A stretch of 56,011 nt of DNA from Betaproteobacteria bacterium. GTDB lineage: Bacteria > Pseudomonadota > Gammaproteobacteria > Burkholderiales > SG8-41. Positions within the stretch are counted from its first letter, which is position 1; each line of letters begins with the position of its first letter. The notes beneath the pieces were generated by a model that ran no database searches, was not told where the DNA came from, and worked only from the letters and a program-made list of their open reading frames with translations. The stretch spans positions 1 to 56,011 of the forward strand of contig JAQGNH010000492.1 in NCBI GenBank assembly GCA_028291945.1. Direction: 5' to 3'. A program made the position numbers and the translations under genes. This document shows, piece after piece, positions 17,729-26,897 of this stretch.

Positions 17729-17873
17729 GTGATCAAGCTCTCCGACGTGCGTGAACAACTCGCTTCAGAGGGCGCTCATCGGCGACACGCCTGAAGAGCT
17801 CACGCAGTTCGTCGGAGCCGAGATTGCGAAGTGGACCAGAATCGCGAAGCAAGCAGGCGCAAAAGCGGATTAA
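17729..17873 (+). pseudogene. C-terminal remnant of a Bug/TctC receptor
   Basis: Reads IKLSDVREQLASEGA in one frame and, after a small indel near 17772-17780, IGDTPEELTQFVGAEIAKWTRIAKQAGAKAD and a stop in another. This is the last ~48 residues of a Bug protein (compare the GAEPVGSTPEQF...KVVKxAGIK ends of its neighbours). The rest of the gene is missing, cut off close to the inverted repeat pair. The acyl-CoA synthetase gene starts 17 bases later, so an ancestral bug probably headed this operon. Confidence 0.85.
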
Positions 17874-17890
17874 ATGGAATCACCAGGAAA

Positions 17891-20035
17891 ATGACAGCAT
17901 CTGCAGCAGCAACCCCTCGCAACACAGTCCTCGACCTCTCCCGGCTGCTCGATCCTGCGGCCATTGCAGTCATCGGCGCGTCGACCAATCCGAAATCGAT
18001 CAGCGGGCAGCCGCTCATGCACATGCTTGCCTGCCGCTATGAAGGAAAGCTCTATCCCGTCAATCCCAATCGTGCCGAGGTACAGGGCGTCAAAGCGTAT
18101 GCCGATGTACGCGAGGTGCCGCGCCCGGTCGATGCTGCGGTTGTCGCGGTGTCGGCGGCGCACGTGCCGAAAGCGCTCGAGCAGTGTGGCGAAGCCGGAA
18201 TTCCTTTCGCCGTAGTCCTGACTGCCGGATTTCAGGAGACCGGAGACGCTGCCGGCGCAGACATGCAGCGTGAGCTCGATGCTGCGATCGCCCGGAGCGG
18301 CGTGCGTGTAGTCGGCCCTAATTGCGTCGGCCTCATGAATGTGAGGACTCGCGCGTACATGGCTTTCGGTGGTGCGCTCGGCGACAAGACCTTGCGGCCA
18401 GGCCCACTCGCGATCGTCTCGCAGAGCGGGGGTTTCGGCCTCTCGATCATGGCGCTCGCAAATGCGCACGGCGTCGGCTCGAACTACGTCGTGTCATGCG
18501 GCAACGAATCCGATCTCACGTTTTTCGATTTCGCCCACGATCTCCTGGAGCGGGACGAAGTGAAAATGATCGCGGCCTACATGGAGGCGAGCACAGAGGG
18601 CGTACGTTTGCGCGAGCTTGGCCGGCACGCGCTCGAAGTCGGAAAGCCGATACTCATGCTCAAGGTCGGCAACGGCGGAGCGGGGCGGCGCGCCGCGAAC
18701 TCACACACAGGCAGGCTCACAGCCGACTACACGCTGTTTCGCACTGCTTTTCGCGAAGGCGGTTTCATCGAAGTCGAGGACCTCGATGAGCTCGCCGATG
18801 TCGCGCGGCTCGTCATCGGCGGTAAATACCCGAAAGGGCGCAATGTCGGCGTGCTGACGGGTTCCGGAGGCTGGGGCGTCATCATGGCGGAACAGTGCGA
18901 AAGAAATGGCCTGCAATTGCCGCCGCCCTCCGCTGAATCGCAGGCGAAGCTGCGTGCGCTTAATTCGACCTTCGCGTCGCTCAACAATCCGATCGATCAG
19001 ATGGCGAACTATGCTGAGCAGAACAAAACGCTCGAGTGCGTGCTGGACGATCCTGCTTTCGACCAGTTCATCGTGCGTTCCGGTTCCGGCCCCGATGTGG
19101 ATGTATGGGCAAGCCGCATGATCGAGATCGCAGAAAAAACCGACAAGCCGATCGCGGTCAACTGGGCCTCGGTGCCGGGCCGTGACGCTGATGTAATGCA
19201 GAAGCTGGAGCAGGCCGGATTCCTGTGCGCGATCTATGCAAGGCGCGCTGCACGCGCAGTCGGCATCTTCACCGAGTTCGCGTTGAAGAGACTCAAATTC
19301 GCCCAGGCGGGCGCGGCGTCTCCAGCGCGGCCGCTGCCGCGGCGTCCGCTCGATATCGGCAGCAGCAAACGCGCGCTCTCGGAACACACCTCGAAACAAT
19401 GCCTGTCCCAATACGGTATACCGTCTACGAAAGAGGTCTTGCTGAGCCTCGCTGACATCATGGCGCTCAAGGCATGTCCGGTGTCGTTCCCTGTCGCAGT
19501 GAAGCTCGCCTCGCCCGACATTCCGCACAAAACGGAAGCCGATGCCGTCCGGCTCGGAGTGAATACGCTGGAAGAGCTCAAGCGCGCAGCGCAGAGCGTC
19601 CAGCAATCGGGGCGGCGCCATATCCCGGACGCGCGTATCGACGGCATTTCGATCCAGCAGATGGCATCTGGAATCGAAGTGATTCTTGGCGCCGTCAACG
19701 ACAAGAATTTCGGGCCTTACGTCATGGTCGGCCTTGGCGGTGTGATGACCGAAGTGCTGCGTGATGTAACGCATCGATTTGCGCCGGTCACTATGGATGA
19801 CGCGCGTGACATGCTGGGCGAGCTGAAAGGAACGAAGATCCTCGAAGGTTACCGCGGTGCACCGCCGGCTGACGCTGATGCGCTCGCACAAGCGATCGTG
19901 AGTCTCTCCTGGTTGATCAGCGATCATCGCGACCGTATCGATGAAATCGACGTCAATCCTCTATTCGTGCGTGCGAGGGGACAGGGTGTCGTTGCTGCCG
20001 ATGCGCTCGTAGTTACCCGAGGAACGGATAAATGA
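17891..20035 (+). CDS. ADP-forming acyl-CoA synthetase (acetate-CoA ligase family)
   Basis: 714 aa from the ATG at 17891 (MTASAAATPRNTVLDLSRLL) with AGGAAA close before it. Domain order: CoA-binding Rossmann (SRLLDPAAIAVIGAS, about 1-130), succinyl-CoA-ligase-like with the phosphorylated His H272 in RRAANSHTG (about 145-460), and a C-terminal ATP-grasp domain (LSEHTSKQCLSQYGIP onward) ending in DEIDVNPLFVR. It makes acyl-CoA from a carboxylate and ATP, giving ADP. The next gene overlaps it by four bases (ATGA), so the product may feed the carboxyltransferase. Confidence 0.93.
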   Translation: MTASAAATPRNTVLDLSRLLDPAAIAVIGASTNPKSISGQPLMHMLACRYEGKLYPVNPNRAEVQGVKAYADVREVPRPVDAAVVAVSAAHVPKALEQCGEAGIPFAVVLTAGFQETGDAAGADMQRELDAAIARSGVRVVGPNCVGLMNVRTRAYMAFGGALGDKTLRPGPLAIVSQSGGFGLSIMALANAHGVGSNYVVSCGNESDLTFFDFAHDLLERDEVKMIAAYMEASTEGVRLRELGRHALEVGKPILMLKVGNGGAGRRAANSHTGRLTADYTLFRTAFREGGFIEVEDLDELADVARLVIGGKYPKGRNVGVLTGSGGWGVIMAEQCERNGLQLPPPSAESQAKLRALNSTFASLNNPIDQMANYAEQNKTLECVLDDPAFDQFIVRSGSGPDVDVWASRMIEIAEKTDKPIAVNWASVPGRDADVMQKLEQAGFLCAIYARRAARAVGIFTEFALKRLKFAQAGAASPARPLPRRPLDIGSSKRALSEHTSKQCLSQYGIPSTKEVLLSLADIMALKACPVSFPVAVKLASPDIPHKTEADAVRLGVNTLEELKRAAQSVQQSGRRHIPDARIDGISIQQMASGIEVILGAVNDKNFGPYVMVGLGGVMTEVLRDVTHRFAPVTMDDARDMLGELKGTKILEGYRGAPPADADALAQAIVSLSWLISDHRDRIDEIDVNPLFVRARGQGVVAADALVVTRGTDK

Positions 20036-21579
20036 GCTGGAGAGCAGAAGTCGACGAGCTGCAGGAACGCCAACGGCTCGCGCAGCAGATGGGCGGAACG
20101 GAGCGTGTGCGGCGCCAGCACGAAGGCGGCAAGCTTACCGTTCGCGAGCGCATCGAGCAGTGCCTCGATCCCGGTTCGTTTCACGAAATCGGCAGCGTCA
20201 CGGGCGAGGCGCAGTACGACGATGAAGGCAAAATAGTCGCATTCACTTCGACGTATCTCGTCATAGGTCGCGGCCGGGTGAACGGCCGGCCCGTCGTCAT
20301 CGCAGGTGACGACTTCACGGTGCGCGGGGGTTCCTCTGAAGGCGGCATCAAGGACAAGCTTCTGCGAGTCGAAATGATGGCCCGCGATCTGCGGCTGCCC
20401 TTGATACGGCTCGTTGACGGGACGGGCGGTGGCGGCTCGGTGCGAACGACTGAGGTCCTCGGCTACATGAAGTGTCCGAGCTTGCTGGGCTGGGGACTGG
20501 CGGTCGAAAACCTGTCGACCGTTCCTGTTGTCGCTCTCGCGCTCGGTTCGGTTGCCGGGCTGGGCGCGATGAGAGTTGCGGGAAGTCACTACTCGGTCAT
20601 GGTGAAGGAGACCTCGCAGCTTTTCGTTGCCGGACCTCCGGTGGTGAAGCGCATTGGCCAGCACTACACCAAGAACGAGCTCGGCGGTAGTCAGATCCAC
20701 GCCCGCAACGGCACAGTCGACGACGAAGCTGCGACCGAGGCGGATGCGTTCGAGCGTGCGCGGCGCTTCCTGTCGTATCTGCCGTGCTCCGTGTACGAGC
20801 TGCCGGAGAGGACGCAACCGCGCGATGATCCCACACGCAGCATCGATGCCCTGATTGACGCCATTCCTCGGGACACACGCAAGGTCTACAAGGTGCGGCC
20901 GATCGTCGAGGCTGTCGTGGACGCGGGCTCGTTTTTTGAGATCGGCCGTTGGTGGGGCCGCTCGATCGTCACCGGATTTGCCCGCATGGACGGATGGCCT
21001 GTCGCCTTGATGGCGAGCGATCCCTATTTTTACGGCGGAGCGTGGACCGTCGACGCTGCCCGCAAGATCCGCCGCTTCGTCGATCTCGCGCAGACGTTCC
21101 ACTTGCCGATGGTGCACCTCGTCGACTGTCCCGGTTTCATGATCGGACTGGAGGCGGAGCAGGGGAGCGCGATCCGCTTCGGCGTCGAAACGATCACGGC
21201 AATCAACGGAAGCACCATCCCGTGGTGCGCGATCATCATGCGCAAGTGCTTCGGAATCGCAGGCGGTGCGCACGCAAACAACGCGCGTTACTCGCATCGC
21301 TACGCGTGGCCGTCAGCCGAGTGGGGTTCGCTGCCCATACAGGGCGGGCTCGAGGTGGCCTACCGGGCAGAAATCGAAGCCGCCTCGGATCCGAAAGCCA
21401 AATTGGCAGAGATCGAAGCACGCCTGCGCCGGCTGGGATCGCCTTTCAGGAGCGCGGAGGCTTTCAATATCGATGAGATCGTCGATCCGCGCGAGACCCG
21501 CAAGATCGTGTGCGACTTCGTGAATGTGACCGCCGGTGCGCGCCCAGTAGGACCGACGGCGTTCGGCTATCGCCCCTAG
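20032..21579 (+). CDS. Acyl-CoA carboxyltransferase subunit (biotin carboxylase complex type)
   Basis: 515 aa, the full length of propionyl/methylcrotonyl-CoA carboxylase beta chains, with two crotonase-like halves. N-half: GGKLTVRERIEQCLDPGSFHEIG and the acyl-CoA loop with GTGGGGSVRTTE; C-half: GRWWGRSIVTGFARMDG, DCPGFMIGLEAEQ and CFGIAGGAHANNAR. Such proteins move CO2 from carboxybiotin to an acyl-CoA, or in decarboxylase complexes the reverse. No biotin carboxylase or biotin carrier gene is in the window. Coupled to the synthetase by ATGA overlap, and 3 bases before a bug. Confidence 0.92.
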   Translation: MSWRAEVDELQERQRLAQQMGGTERVRRQHEGGKLTVRERIEQCLDPGSFHEIGSVTGEAQYDDEGKIVAFTSTYLVIGRGRVNGRPVVIAGDDFTVRGGSSEGGIKDKLLRVEMMARDLRLPLIRLVDGTGGGGSVRTTEVLGYMKCPSLLGWGLAVENLSTVPVVALALGSVAGLGAMRVAGSHYSVMVKETSQLFVAGPPVVKRIGQHYTKNELGGSQIHARNGTVDDEAATEADAFERARRFLSYLPCSVYELPERTQPRDDPTRSIDALIDAIPRDTRKVYKVRPIVEAVVDAGSFFEIGRWWGRSIVTGFARMDGWPVALMASDPYFYGGAWTVDAARKIRRFVDLAQTFHLPMVHLVDCPGFMIGLEAEQGSAIRFGVETITAINGSTIPWCAIIMRKCFGIAGGAHANNARYSHRYAWPSAEWGSLPIQGGLEVAYRAEIEAASDPKAKLAEIEARLRRLGSPFRSAEAFNIDEIVDPRETRKIVCDFVNVTAGARPVGPTAFGYRP

Positions 21580-21582
21580 CGC

Positions 21583-22566
21583 ATGAAATTCAAGCCACAG
21601 ACGTGCAAGGCGCAACTCGCTGTCGCCGCGGCGCTGACGCTTGCCGTCCCCTCGTTCGCTCAGCAATACCCAAGCAAACCCGTACGCCTGATCGTGCCGT
21701 TTGCGCCAGGGGGCACCACCGACATCCTCGCGCGCACGCTCGGGCAGGCGCTTGGCGACAACCTCGGCGGCCAGGTGATCAGCGACAACCGCGCAGGCGC
21801 ATCGGGCAACCTCGGAACCGAAATCGCTGCCAAGGCGCCGCCCGACGGCTACACGCTTCTGCTCGGCGTAATCTCGCCTCTCGCAATCAACGTCACTCTC
21901 TTCGGCGCGCAGCTTCCGTATAACCCGGACAAAGACTTCGCGCCCATATCGCTGATCACGAAAGTGCCGCAGGTGATCTCGCTGCACCCGTCGGTGCCGG
22001 CGAGAAGTCTCAAGCAGTTCATCGCGCTCGCGAAAGCGCAGCCGAACAAGCTCAACTACGGCACGGCCGGCAGCGGCACATCGAATCATCTCGTGGCTGA
22101 GCTGTTGAAATCGGCAACGGGAATCGAAATTCAGCACGTGCCATTCAAAGGCGCAGCGCCTGCGTCAGTGGCTGTGATGTCCGGCGAAGTCGATATGATG
22201 GTCTCGGCTCCACCAGCAGTCATCAACCACTTTCGTAACGGACGATTGCGCGCGCTCGTCGTTTCCAGCCTCAAGCGCTCGCCTGCGCTCCCTGACGTAC
22301 CCACAATCGCCGAGAGCGGCGTACCGGGATTCGATGCGACCGCATGGTACTGCCTCGTGGCACCCGCAGGGACGAGCGCGCCGGTTATTCAAAAAGTCCA
22401 CGGCGCGCTGGCGAGGGCAATGGAAACACCGGCCGTGCGGGACAAGCTGCTCGCCGAAGGCGCGGCGCCCGAATCGTCGACGCCCGAAGAGCTGCGGCTG
22501 TTCATTCGCGAAGAGATCGCCAAGTGGGCGAATGCCGTGAAGCTCGCCGGCGCGAAGATCGACTAA
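21583..22566 (+). CDS. Bug/TctC-family receptor in the acyl-CoA operon
   Basis: 327 aa. Signal peptide to about residue 27 (LTLAVPSFAQ), then QYPSKPVRLIVPFAPGGTTDILAR. Other landmarks: DNRAGASGNLGTE, PDGYTLLLG, GTAGSGTSNHLVAEL, HVPFKGAAPA and LPDVPTIAESGVPGFD. Only 3 bases follow the carboxyltransferase stop, so the receptor is surely co-transcribed and likely captures the acid that the synthetase activates. Ligand unknown. Confidence 0.94.
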   Translation: MKFKPQTCKAQLAVAAALTLAVPSFAQQYPSKPVRLIVPFAPGGTTDILARTLGQALGDNLGGQVISDNRAGASGNLGTEIAAKAPPDGYTLLLGVISPLAINVTLFGAQLPYNPDKDFAPISLITKVPQVISLHPSVPARSLKQFIALAKAQPNKLNYGTAGSGTSNHLVAELLKSATGIEIQHVPFKGAAPASVAVMSGEVDMMVSAPPAVINHFRNGRLRALVVSSLKRSPALPDVPTIAESGVPGFDATAWYCLVAPAGTSAPVIQKVHGALARAMETPAVRDKLLAEGAAPESSTPEELRLFIREEIAKWANAVKLAGAKID

Positions 22567-22598
22567 TGGAGGCGTACGGTTCATAAGGAGGCAGGTAA

Positions 22599-23522
22599 AT
22601 GCACGGACAATCCGAAGTGAAAATCGAGCTGGACAACGCAACGCCGGACGCCGAGCGCGTGCTGGGAAGCCGATTTGAAGTCGACGTGATCGCGCCGGGC
22701 ATCATCTTCGGCGAAGGGCCGATCTGGGACAAGCAAGAGAAGCGCTTGTCCTTCGTCGACATCGTCGGCGACAGCATCTGGCAATGGAAGCCGGGCGGAA
22801 AACCCCAATGCATCATGAAGCCGTCTTCGAAAGCCAATGGCATGGTGCTCGACAATCACGGGAGGCTTGTGGTTGCAGGCTGGAGCGGTCGCACCGTATT
22901 CCGCATCGAGAAGGACGGATCGAAAACGACGCTTGCCTCGCGCTGGCAGGGTAAAAAACTCAACAGCCCGAACGACATCGTGGTGCATTCCAGCGGTTGG
23001 ATTTATTTCACCGATCCGCCGGGTGGGCTACTGAACGTCGGCATGGTGGGCGCGGATCTCCAGAAGTATCTCGATACGCAGCCCGTGTTCCGCGTTTCGC
23101 CGGACGGAAAACAGTTGAAGGTCGTCACGGAAGACTTCGTATATCCGAACGGCCTGTGCTTTTCGCCCGACGAGAAGCTGCTTTACGTGAACTGCAGCCG
23201 CGAGCGACTGATCCGCGTGTACGACATGAAGCGCGATGGCAGTGTAGGGCCCGGCCGGTTGTTCCATCAATACACCAATCCGGACCGCGGAAATCCCGAC
23301 GGGCTTAAGTGCGATGAGAACGGCAACGTTTATTGCACCGGCCCCGGCGGCATCTGGGCGCATCGGCCGGATGGCAGCGTCATCGGACGTCTCAAGACGC
23401 CTGGACACCACTCGACCAACATCTGTTTCGGCGATGATGACTGGCGCTCCTTGTACATCACCATGATCGGTTCGGTGACGCGCATCCGTCTGAACACGCC
23501 CGGCGTTCCCAGCCTGCATTGA
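22599..23522 (+). CDS. SMP-30/gluconolactonase-family protein
   Basis: 307 aa six-bladed beta-propeller. Metal-site acidic residue in IFGEGPIWDKQEKRLSFVD, then the conserved LNSPNDIVVHSSGWIYFTDP (Asn/Asp ligands) and PNGLCFSPDEKLLYVN. AAGGAGG lies upstream of the ATG. The family hydrolyses sugar or other lactones with a divalent metal. It follows the bug by 32 bases and resembles the protein at 39434 closely. The product may act on a lactone or ester in the same catabolic route. Confidence 0.9.
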   Translation: MHGQSEVKIELDNATPDAERVLGSRFEVDVIAPGIIFGEGPIWDKQEKRLSFVDIVGDSIWQWKPGGKPQCIMKPSSKANGMVLDNHGRLVVAGWSGRTVFRIEKDGSKTTLASRWQGKKLNSPNDIVVHSSGWIYFTDPPGGLLNVGMVGADLQKYLDTQPVFRVSPDGKQLKVVTEDFVYPNGLCFSPDEKLLYVNCSRERLIRVYDMKRDGSVGPGRLFHQYTNPDRGNPDGLKCDENGNVYCTGPGGIWAHRPDGSVIGRLKTPGHHSTNICFGDDDWRSLYITMIGSVTRIRLNTPGVPSLH

Positions 23523-23523
23523 A

Positions 23524-23672
23524 CATCTACGCCGCTCCTGCGACGCTTCGCGTCTCCGGGCGCAACTGCACGCTTATGCGCCTAGCGGCGCTAAGTAATA
23601 TCTACGCCGCTCCTCGGTGCGAAGGCGCGCTTACGCGCTTTGCGGCGCTCTGTCATATCTCCGCCGCTTCTT
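23524..23672 (+). repeat. Imperfect direct repeat, unit about 75 bases
   Basis: Two copies of a unit that opens ATCTACGCCGCTCCT and closes with GCGGCGCT plus an AT-rich tail (from 23524 and from about 23600), with a third opening (ATCTCCGCCGCTTCTTG) at about 23656. The unit is rich in short self-complementary GCGC words. It fills the gap between the two SMP-30 genes and may form stem-loops in the transcript. Confidence 0.55.
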
Positions 23673-23680
23673 GAAAGGAA

Positions 23681-24574
23681 ATGAATATGAGCTGGAAATT
23701 CGATCTGGTCGCGGGACCCTACAAAGGTGCGACCGGCGGCCTCGCATGGGATGGCAAAAACATGCTGTTCAGCGCGGTCCAGGAAGAGCGCATCTATAAA
23801 TTTGACGCGGATACGGGCAAGGTCTCGGACTTCCGCCGTTACACTGGCCGCACCAACGGCATCGCGATAGGATCCAACGGATCCGTATACGGCGCGCAGG
23901 AGGGCGGCCGGCGCGTTATCGAGTTCAAGGCCGATGGCACAACGGTGCAAACGTCCGATCAGCTCGAGGGCAAGTATCACAACCAGCCGACCGATCTCAC
24001 CGTCGACCGCGAAGGGCGCGTATGGATCGCCGACGCATTCAACACGACTCCGCCGTACGGACCGCCGATCTACCCCTTGCTCGATCATGCGTCCATCCTG
24101 CGACTCGAGCGCGACGCGAGCGAGAACTGGACGCTCAAGCGCGTGACGTCCGATACGAAGGGCGTGCGCGCGCTCGCGCTTTCGCCGGACGAGAAGACGC
24201 TGTATGTCGCCGAAGGTGATCCGGATCGCGATGGTGTGCGCGAGTTGCGTGCCTATCCGGTACAGAGCGATGCGAGCGTCGGAAAATACAAGGTGCTGCA
24301 GGAGTTCGGTTCGACGGAGCGCGGTATCGAAGGTATCTGCGTCGACAGCGAGGGCAAGGTGATCGCATGCGGAGGCTCTTCGAAGAGCGGCGCGGGTCCA
24401 CTGATCTACGTGTATTCGGCTGCAGGTTCGCTGATCGAGAAGCTTCCCTCACCCGCTGACAATCCAATGCGTTGCGCGTTCGGCGACGCCGATCTCGGCA
24501 GTCTTTATCTCACGACCGGTGAGGGCCATCTCTATCGAGCGAAAGGCATCGGCCGCAAGGGTGTGAGGCGCTGA
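23681..24574 (+). CDS. SMP-30-like beta-propeller protein
   Basis: 297 aa (295 if begun at the second ATG at 23687, which is better spaced from the AGGA at 23675). Propeller repeats such as GGLAWDGKNMLFSAV, RTNGIAIGSNGSVYGA, PTDLTVDREGRVWIADAF and VRALALSPDEKTLYVAEGD. Only distantly related to the preceding SMP-30 protein: the entry phrase has GGLAWD in place of EGPxWD. So it may be a lactonase of other specificity or a binding protein. Same operon as its neighbours. Confidence 0.85.
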   Translation: MNMSWKFDLVAGPYKGATGGLAWDGKNMLFSAVQEERIYKFDADTGKVSDFRRYTGRTNGIAIGSNGSVYGAQEGGRRVIEFKADGTTVQTSDQLEGKYHNQPTDLTVDREGRVWIADAFNTTPPYGPPIYPLLDHASILRLERDASENWTLKRVTSDTKGVRALALSPDEKTLYVAEGDPDRDGVRELRAYPVQSDASVGKYKVLQEFGSTERGIEGICVDSEGKVIACGGSSKSGAGPLIYVYSAAGSLIEKLPSPADNPMRCAFGDADLGSLYLTTGEGHLYRAKGIGRKGVRR

Positions 24575-24697
24575 CGCGCTCAGCAGATCAAAACTGCGGG
24601 ATAAAAGGTCCGAGCGTCTTGCCCCGTTTAATTTTTTCGTTGGTGAAGATTTCGTGCCGGTGAGGCCGGATTTGCGCATCGCTGTCGGAGTGTTCGC

Positions 24698-25684
24698 ATG
24701 AAACACGCCGTTCGACTAACCGCTTCATGCTGCGCATGCGCGGCCTTATCGACCGTAGTGATAGCGCAGACTGCTGCCGCGACTCTGGTTTATCCGACCA
24801 AACCTATCCGCATCATCGCGACGACGACACCGGGCTCGGGTCCGGACATCATCGCGCGTCTCGTTGGACAGAAGCTCACCGAAGCGTGGACTCAACCCGT
24901 AGTCGTCGAGCCCAGGCCCGGGGCAAGCGGAATGATCGGGGCCGAGATCGCAGCACGCGCGTCGGCCGATGGCTATACGTTCATGATCTCCACGGCGCAG
25001 CATGCAATCGTGAACGCGATGTATGAAAAGCGCACCTACGATCTCATCAGGGATTTTTCGCCGATCACGCTGATGGCGTCGGCGCCGTTCATCCTCGTCA
25101 CCAATCCTGCAGTGTCCGCGAGCTCGATCAAGGAGCTCGTGATGCTTGCAAAGTCGAAACCAGGACAGATCAAATATGGGTCCGGTGGCTCGGGTTCGCC
25201 TCCGCACCTGGCGGCCGAGATTTTCAAATCGATGACGGCAACCGATATCCTGCATGTGCCGTATAAGGGCGTAACCCCTGCGCTCAACGATACCGTCGCA
25301 GGACACGTGCAGATGTCTTTTTCGGTGATTCCAGCCTGCATTGCACTGGTAAAGGCCGGCAGAGTCAAAGCGCTCGGCGTCACCAGCGCAAAGCGCACTG
25401 CTCTTGTTCCCGATCTGCCTACGATCGCCGAGAGCGTTCCCGGCTACGAGTTCATCGGGTGGTACGGGCTTGTTGCGCCTGCAAAGACGCCATCGGCAGT
25501 GATCTCGAAAGTAAACAGCGAAGTTGTCAAGGCGCTGAAGACGTCAGAGTTTCAGGAACGCCTGTCAGCGCTCGGCGCCGAAGCGATAGGTACGAGCGCG
25601 CAGGAGCTCGACGCGTTCACGCGCGCTCAGGTCGATAAAATGCGTAAGGCGGTTAAAGAGTCCGGCGCGCGTCCGGATGCCTGA
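24698..25684 (+). CDS. Bug/TctC-family receptor
   Basis: 328 aa. A Cys/Ala-rich signal region (KHAVRLTASCCACAALSTVV) ends around residue 28 before LVYPTKPIRIIATTTPGSGPDIIAR. The ligand loop lacks the usual PGG and has PGSGPD. Later: EPRPGASGMIGAE, ADGYTFM, GSGGSGSPPHLAAEI, HVPYKGVTPA and VPDLPTIAESVPGYEFIGW. It ends the plus-strand operon that began with the acyl-CoA synthetase, 123 bases after the second SMP-30 gene. Ligand unknown. Confidence 0.93.
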   Translation: MKHAVRLTASCCACAALSTVVIAQTAAATLVYPTKPIRIIATTTPGSGPDIIARLVGQKLTEAWTQPVVVEPRPGASGMIGAEIAARASADGYTFMISTAQHAIVNAMYEKRTYDLIRDFSPITLMASAPFILVTNPAVSASSIKELVMLAKSKPGQIKYGSGGSGSPPHLAAEIFKSMTATDILHVPYKGVTPALNDTVAGHVQMSFSVIPACIALVKAGRVKALGVTSAKRTALVPDLPTIAESVPGYEFIGWYGLVAPAKTPSAVISKVNSEVVKALKTSEFQERLSALGAEAIGTSAQELDAFTRAQVDKMRKAVKESGARPDA

Positions 25685-25806
25685 TACGGTCATGACAGCT
25701 TCCGCGCGACGACGTCTTCACCATAAATCCGCGACCACTACCTCGACACGTCGTTAGCTCGTCACCTCGTCCGCTCGAGCTTTAGTGCGTTCGTCACCTC
25801 ATACGC

Positions 25807-26817
25807 TCACTCCGGTTTTATCCCGGCAGCCTTGACGACCTTGCCCCATTTCTCCAGCTCGGCCTTGAGGTGTGCTTCGAATTCGGCGGGCGTCGAAGCA
25901 GCGATGTCGAGCGATAGCGCCGTAAATTTGGCGCGGCCGTCGGGCGAGTGCATGATGTCGACGACCGACTTGTGAAGTTTCGTGACGAGGTCTTTCGGAA
26001 GCCGCGCCGGGCCGAAGATGCCGAACCAGTTCGTGACCACCATTCCGGGGAGTCCTGCTTCACCGAACGTGGGCACCTCAGACAGCACGCTGGAGCGCTT
26101 CGCACTCGATATCGCGAGTGCGCGTAAGCGCCCGGCACGTACGTGTGGCACAGCGCCGGGCATCGTCGGGAACGCGACCGGAATCTGGCCGCCGATGACA
26201 TCGATCTGTGCTATCGCGATACTCTTGTAAGGCACGTGGACTATGTCAACGCGTGCGGCAAGTTTGAAAAGCTCTCCTGTCAGATGAGTGATCGAACCGC
26301 TGCCGCCGGAGCCATAGTTGAGTTTCCCGGGCTGTGCCTGTGCGGCCGCGATGAATTCCTTCAACGTTTTAGCAGGGAACGCGGGATTCAGAACGAACAC
26401 CTGCGGCGCCGTTGCAAGCAGCGAAATCGGTGTGAAATCCCGGATGGGATCGTAGGGAACATGGCGCAGCACGTGCACGTTGATCGTATGCGGTGAGTCT
26501 CCAACGAGCAGCGTGTAACCATCCGGCGCTGCCTTAGCTACGAGCTCGCGGCCGAGCGAGCCCGACGCGCCTGGTCGGTTGTCGATCACGAACTGCTGCC
26601 CGAGCGCTTCGACCAATTTTGCCGCGAGGATACGGGCGACGGCGTCCGATGAGCCGCCAGGCGAATACGGCACGATCACGCGCACCGGCCGGGTCGGGTA
26701 GGCCGACGCGCCATCTTTCGCTCGTGATTGTGCAACCGATGCTGCGGCCGCCGTAAGAAGTACGACGCCTAGCGTTGCGGCGAATGCGCGACGGAGAGAT
26801 CCTGCGATCTTGTACAT
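25807..26817 (-). CDS. Bug/TctC-family receptor (second of a tandem pair)
   Basis: 336 aa from the ATG at 26817 with GAGGA ahead (MYKIAGSLRRAFAATLGVVL). The frame stays open to 27402, but that part only mirrors the neighbouring bug. Signal peptide to about residue 29 (AASVAQ), a short linker, then YPTRPVRVIVPYSPGGSSDAVAR. Landmarks: DNRPGASGSLGRE, PDGYTLLVG, GSGGSGSITHLTGEL, HVPYKS (Ser for Gly) and LSEVPTFGEAGLPG. It lies 80 bases after another bug on the same strand. A GTCACCTCGTC-rich stretch (25740-25800) separates it from the preceding operon. Confidence 0.93.
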   Translation of the reverse strand: MYKIAGSLRRAFAATLGVVLLTAAAASVAQSRAKDGASAYPTRPVRVIVPYSPGGSSDAVARILAAKLVEALGQQFVIDNRPGASGSLGRELVAKAAPDGYTLLVGDSPHTINVHVLRHVPYDPIRDFTPISLLATAPQVFVLNPAFPAKTLKEFIAAAQAQPGKLNYGSGGSGSITHLTGELFKLAARVDIVHVPYKSIAIAQIDVIGGQIPVAFPTMPGAVPHVRAGRLRALAISSAKRSSVLSEVPTFGEAGLPGMVVTNWFGIFGPARLPKDLVTKLHKSVVDIMHSPDGRAKFTALSLDIAASTPAEFEAHLKAELEKWGKVVKAAGIKPE

Positions 26818-26897
26818 GTTGTTCCTCGATTTGTTTCTTGTTGTGTGTTCTAGGGCGCATGATGTTCGATACCGTGTGCACTGCTGAGCGAAGCTCG

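Noticed and set aside
18701-21297. Long minus-strand frames of about 408 and 457 codons
   Set aside because: They lie opposite the acyl-CoA synthetase and carboxyltransferase, which have all their family motifs; no signals of their own.
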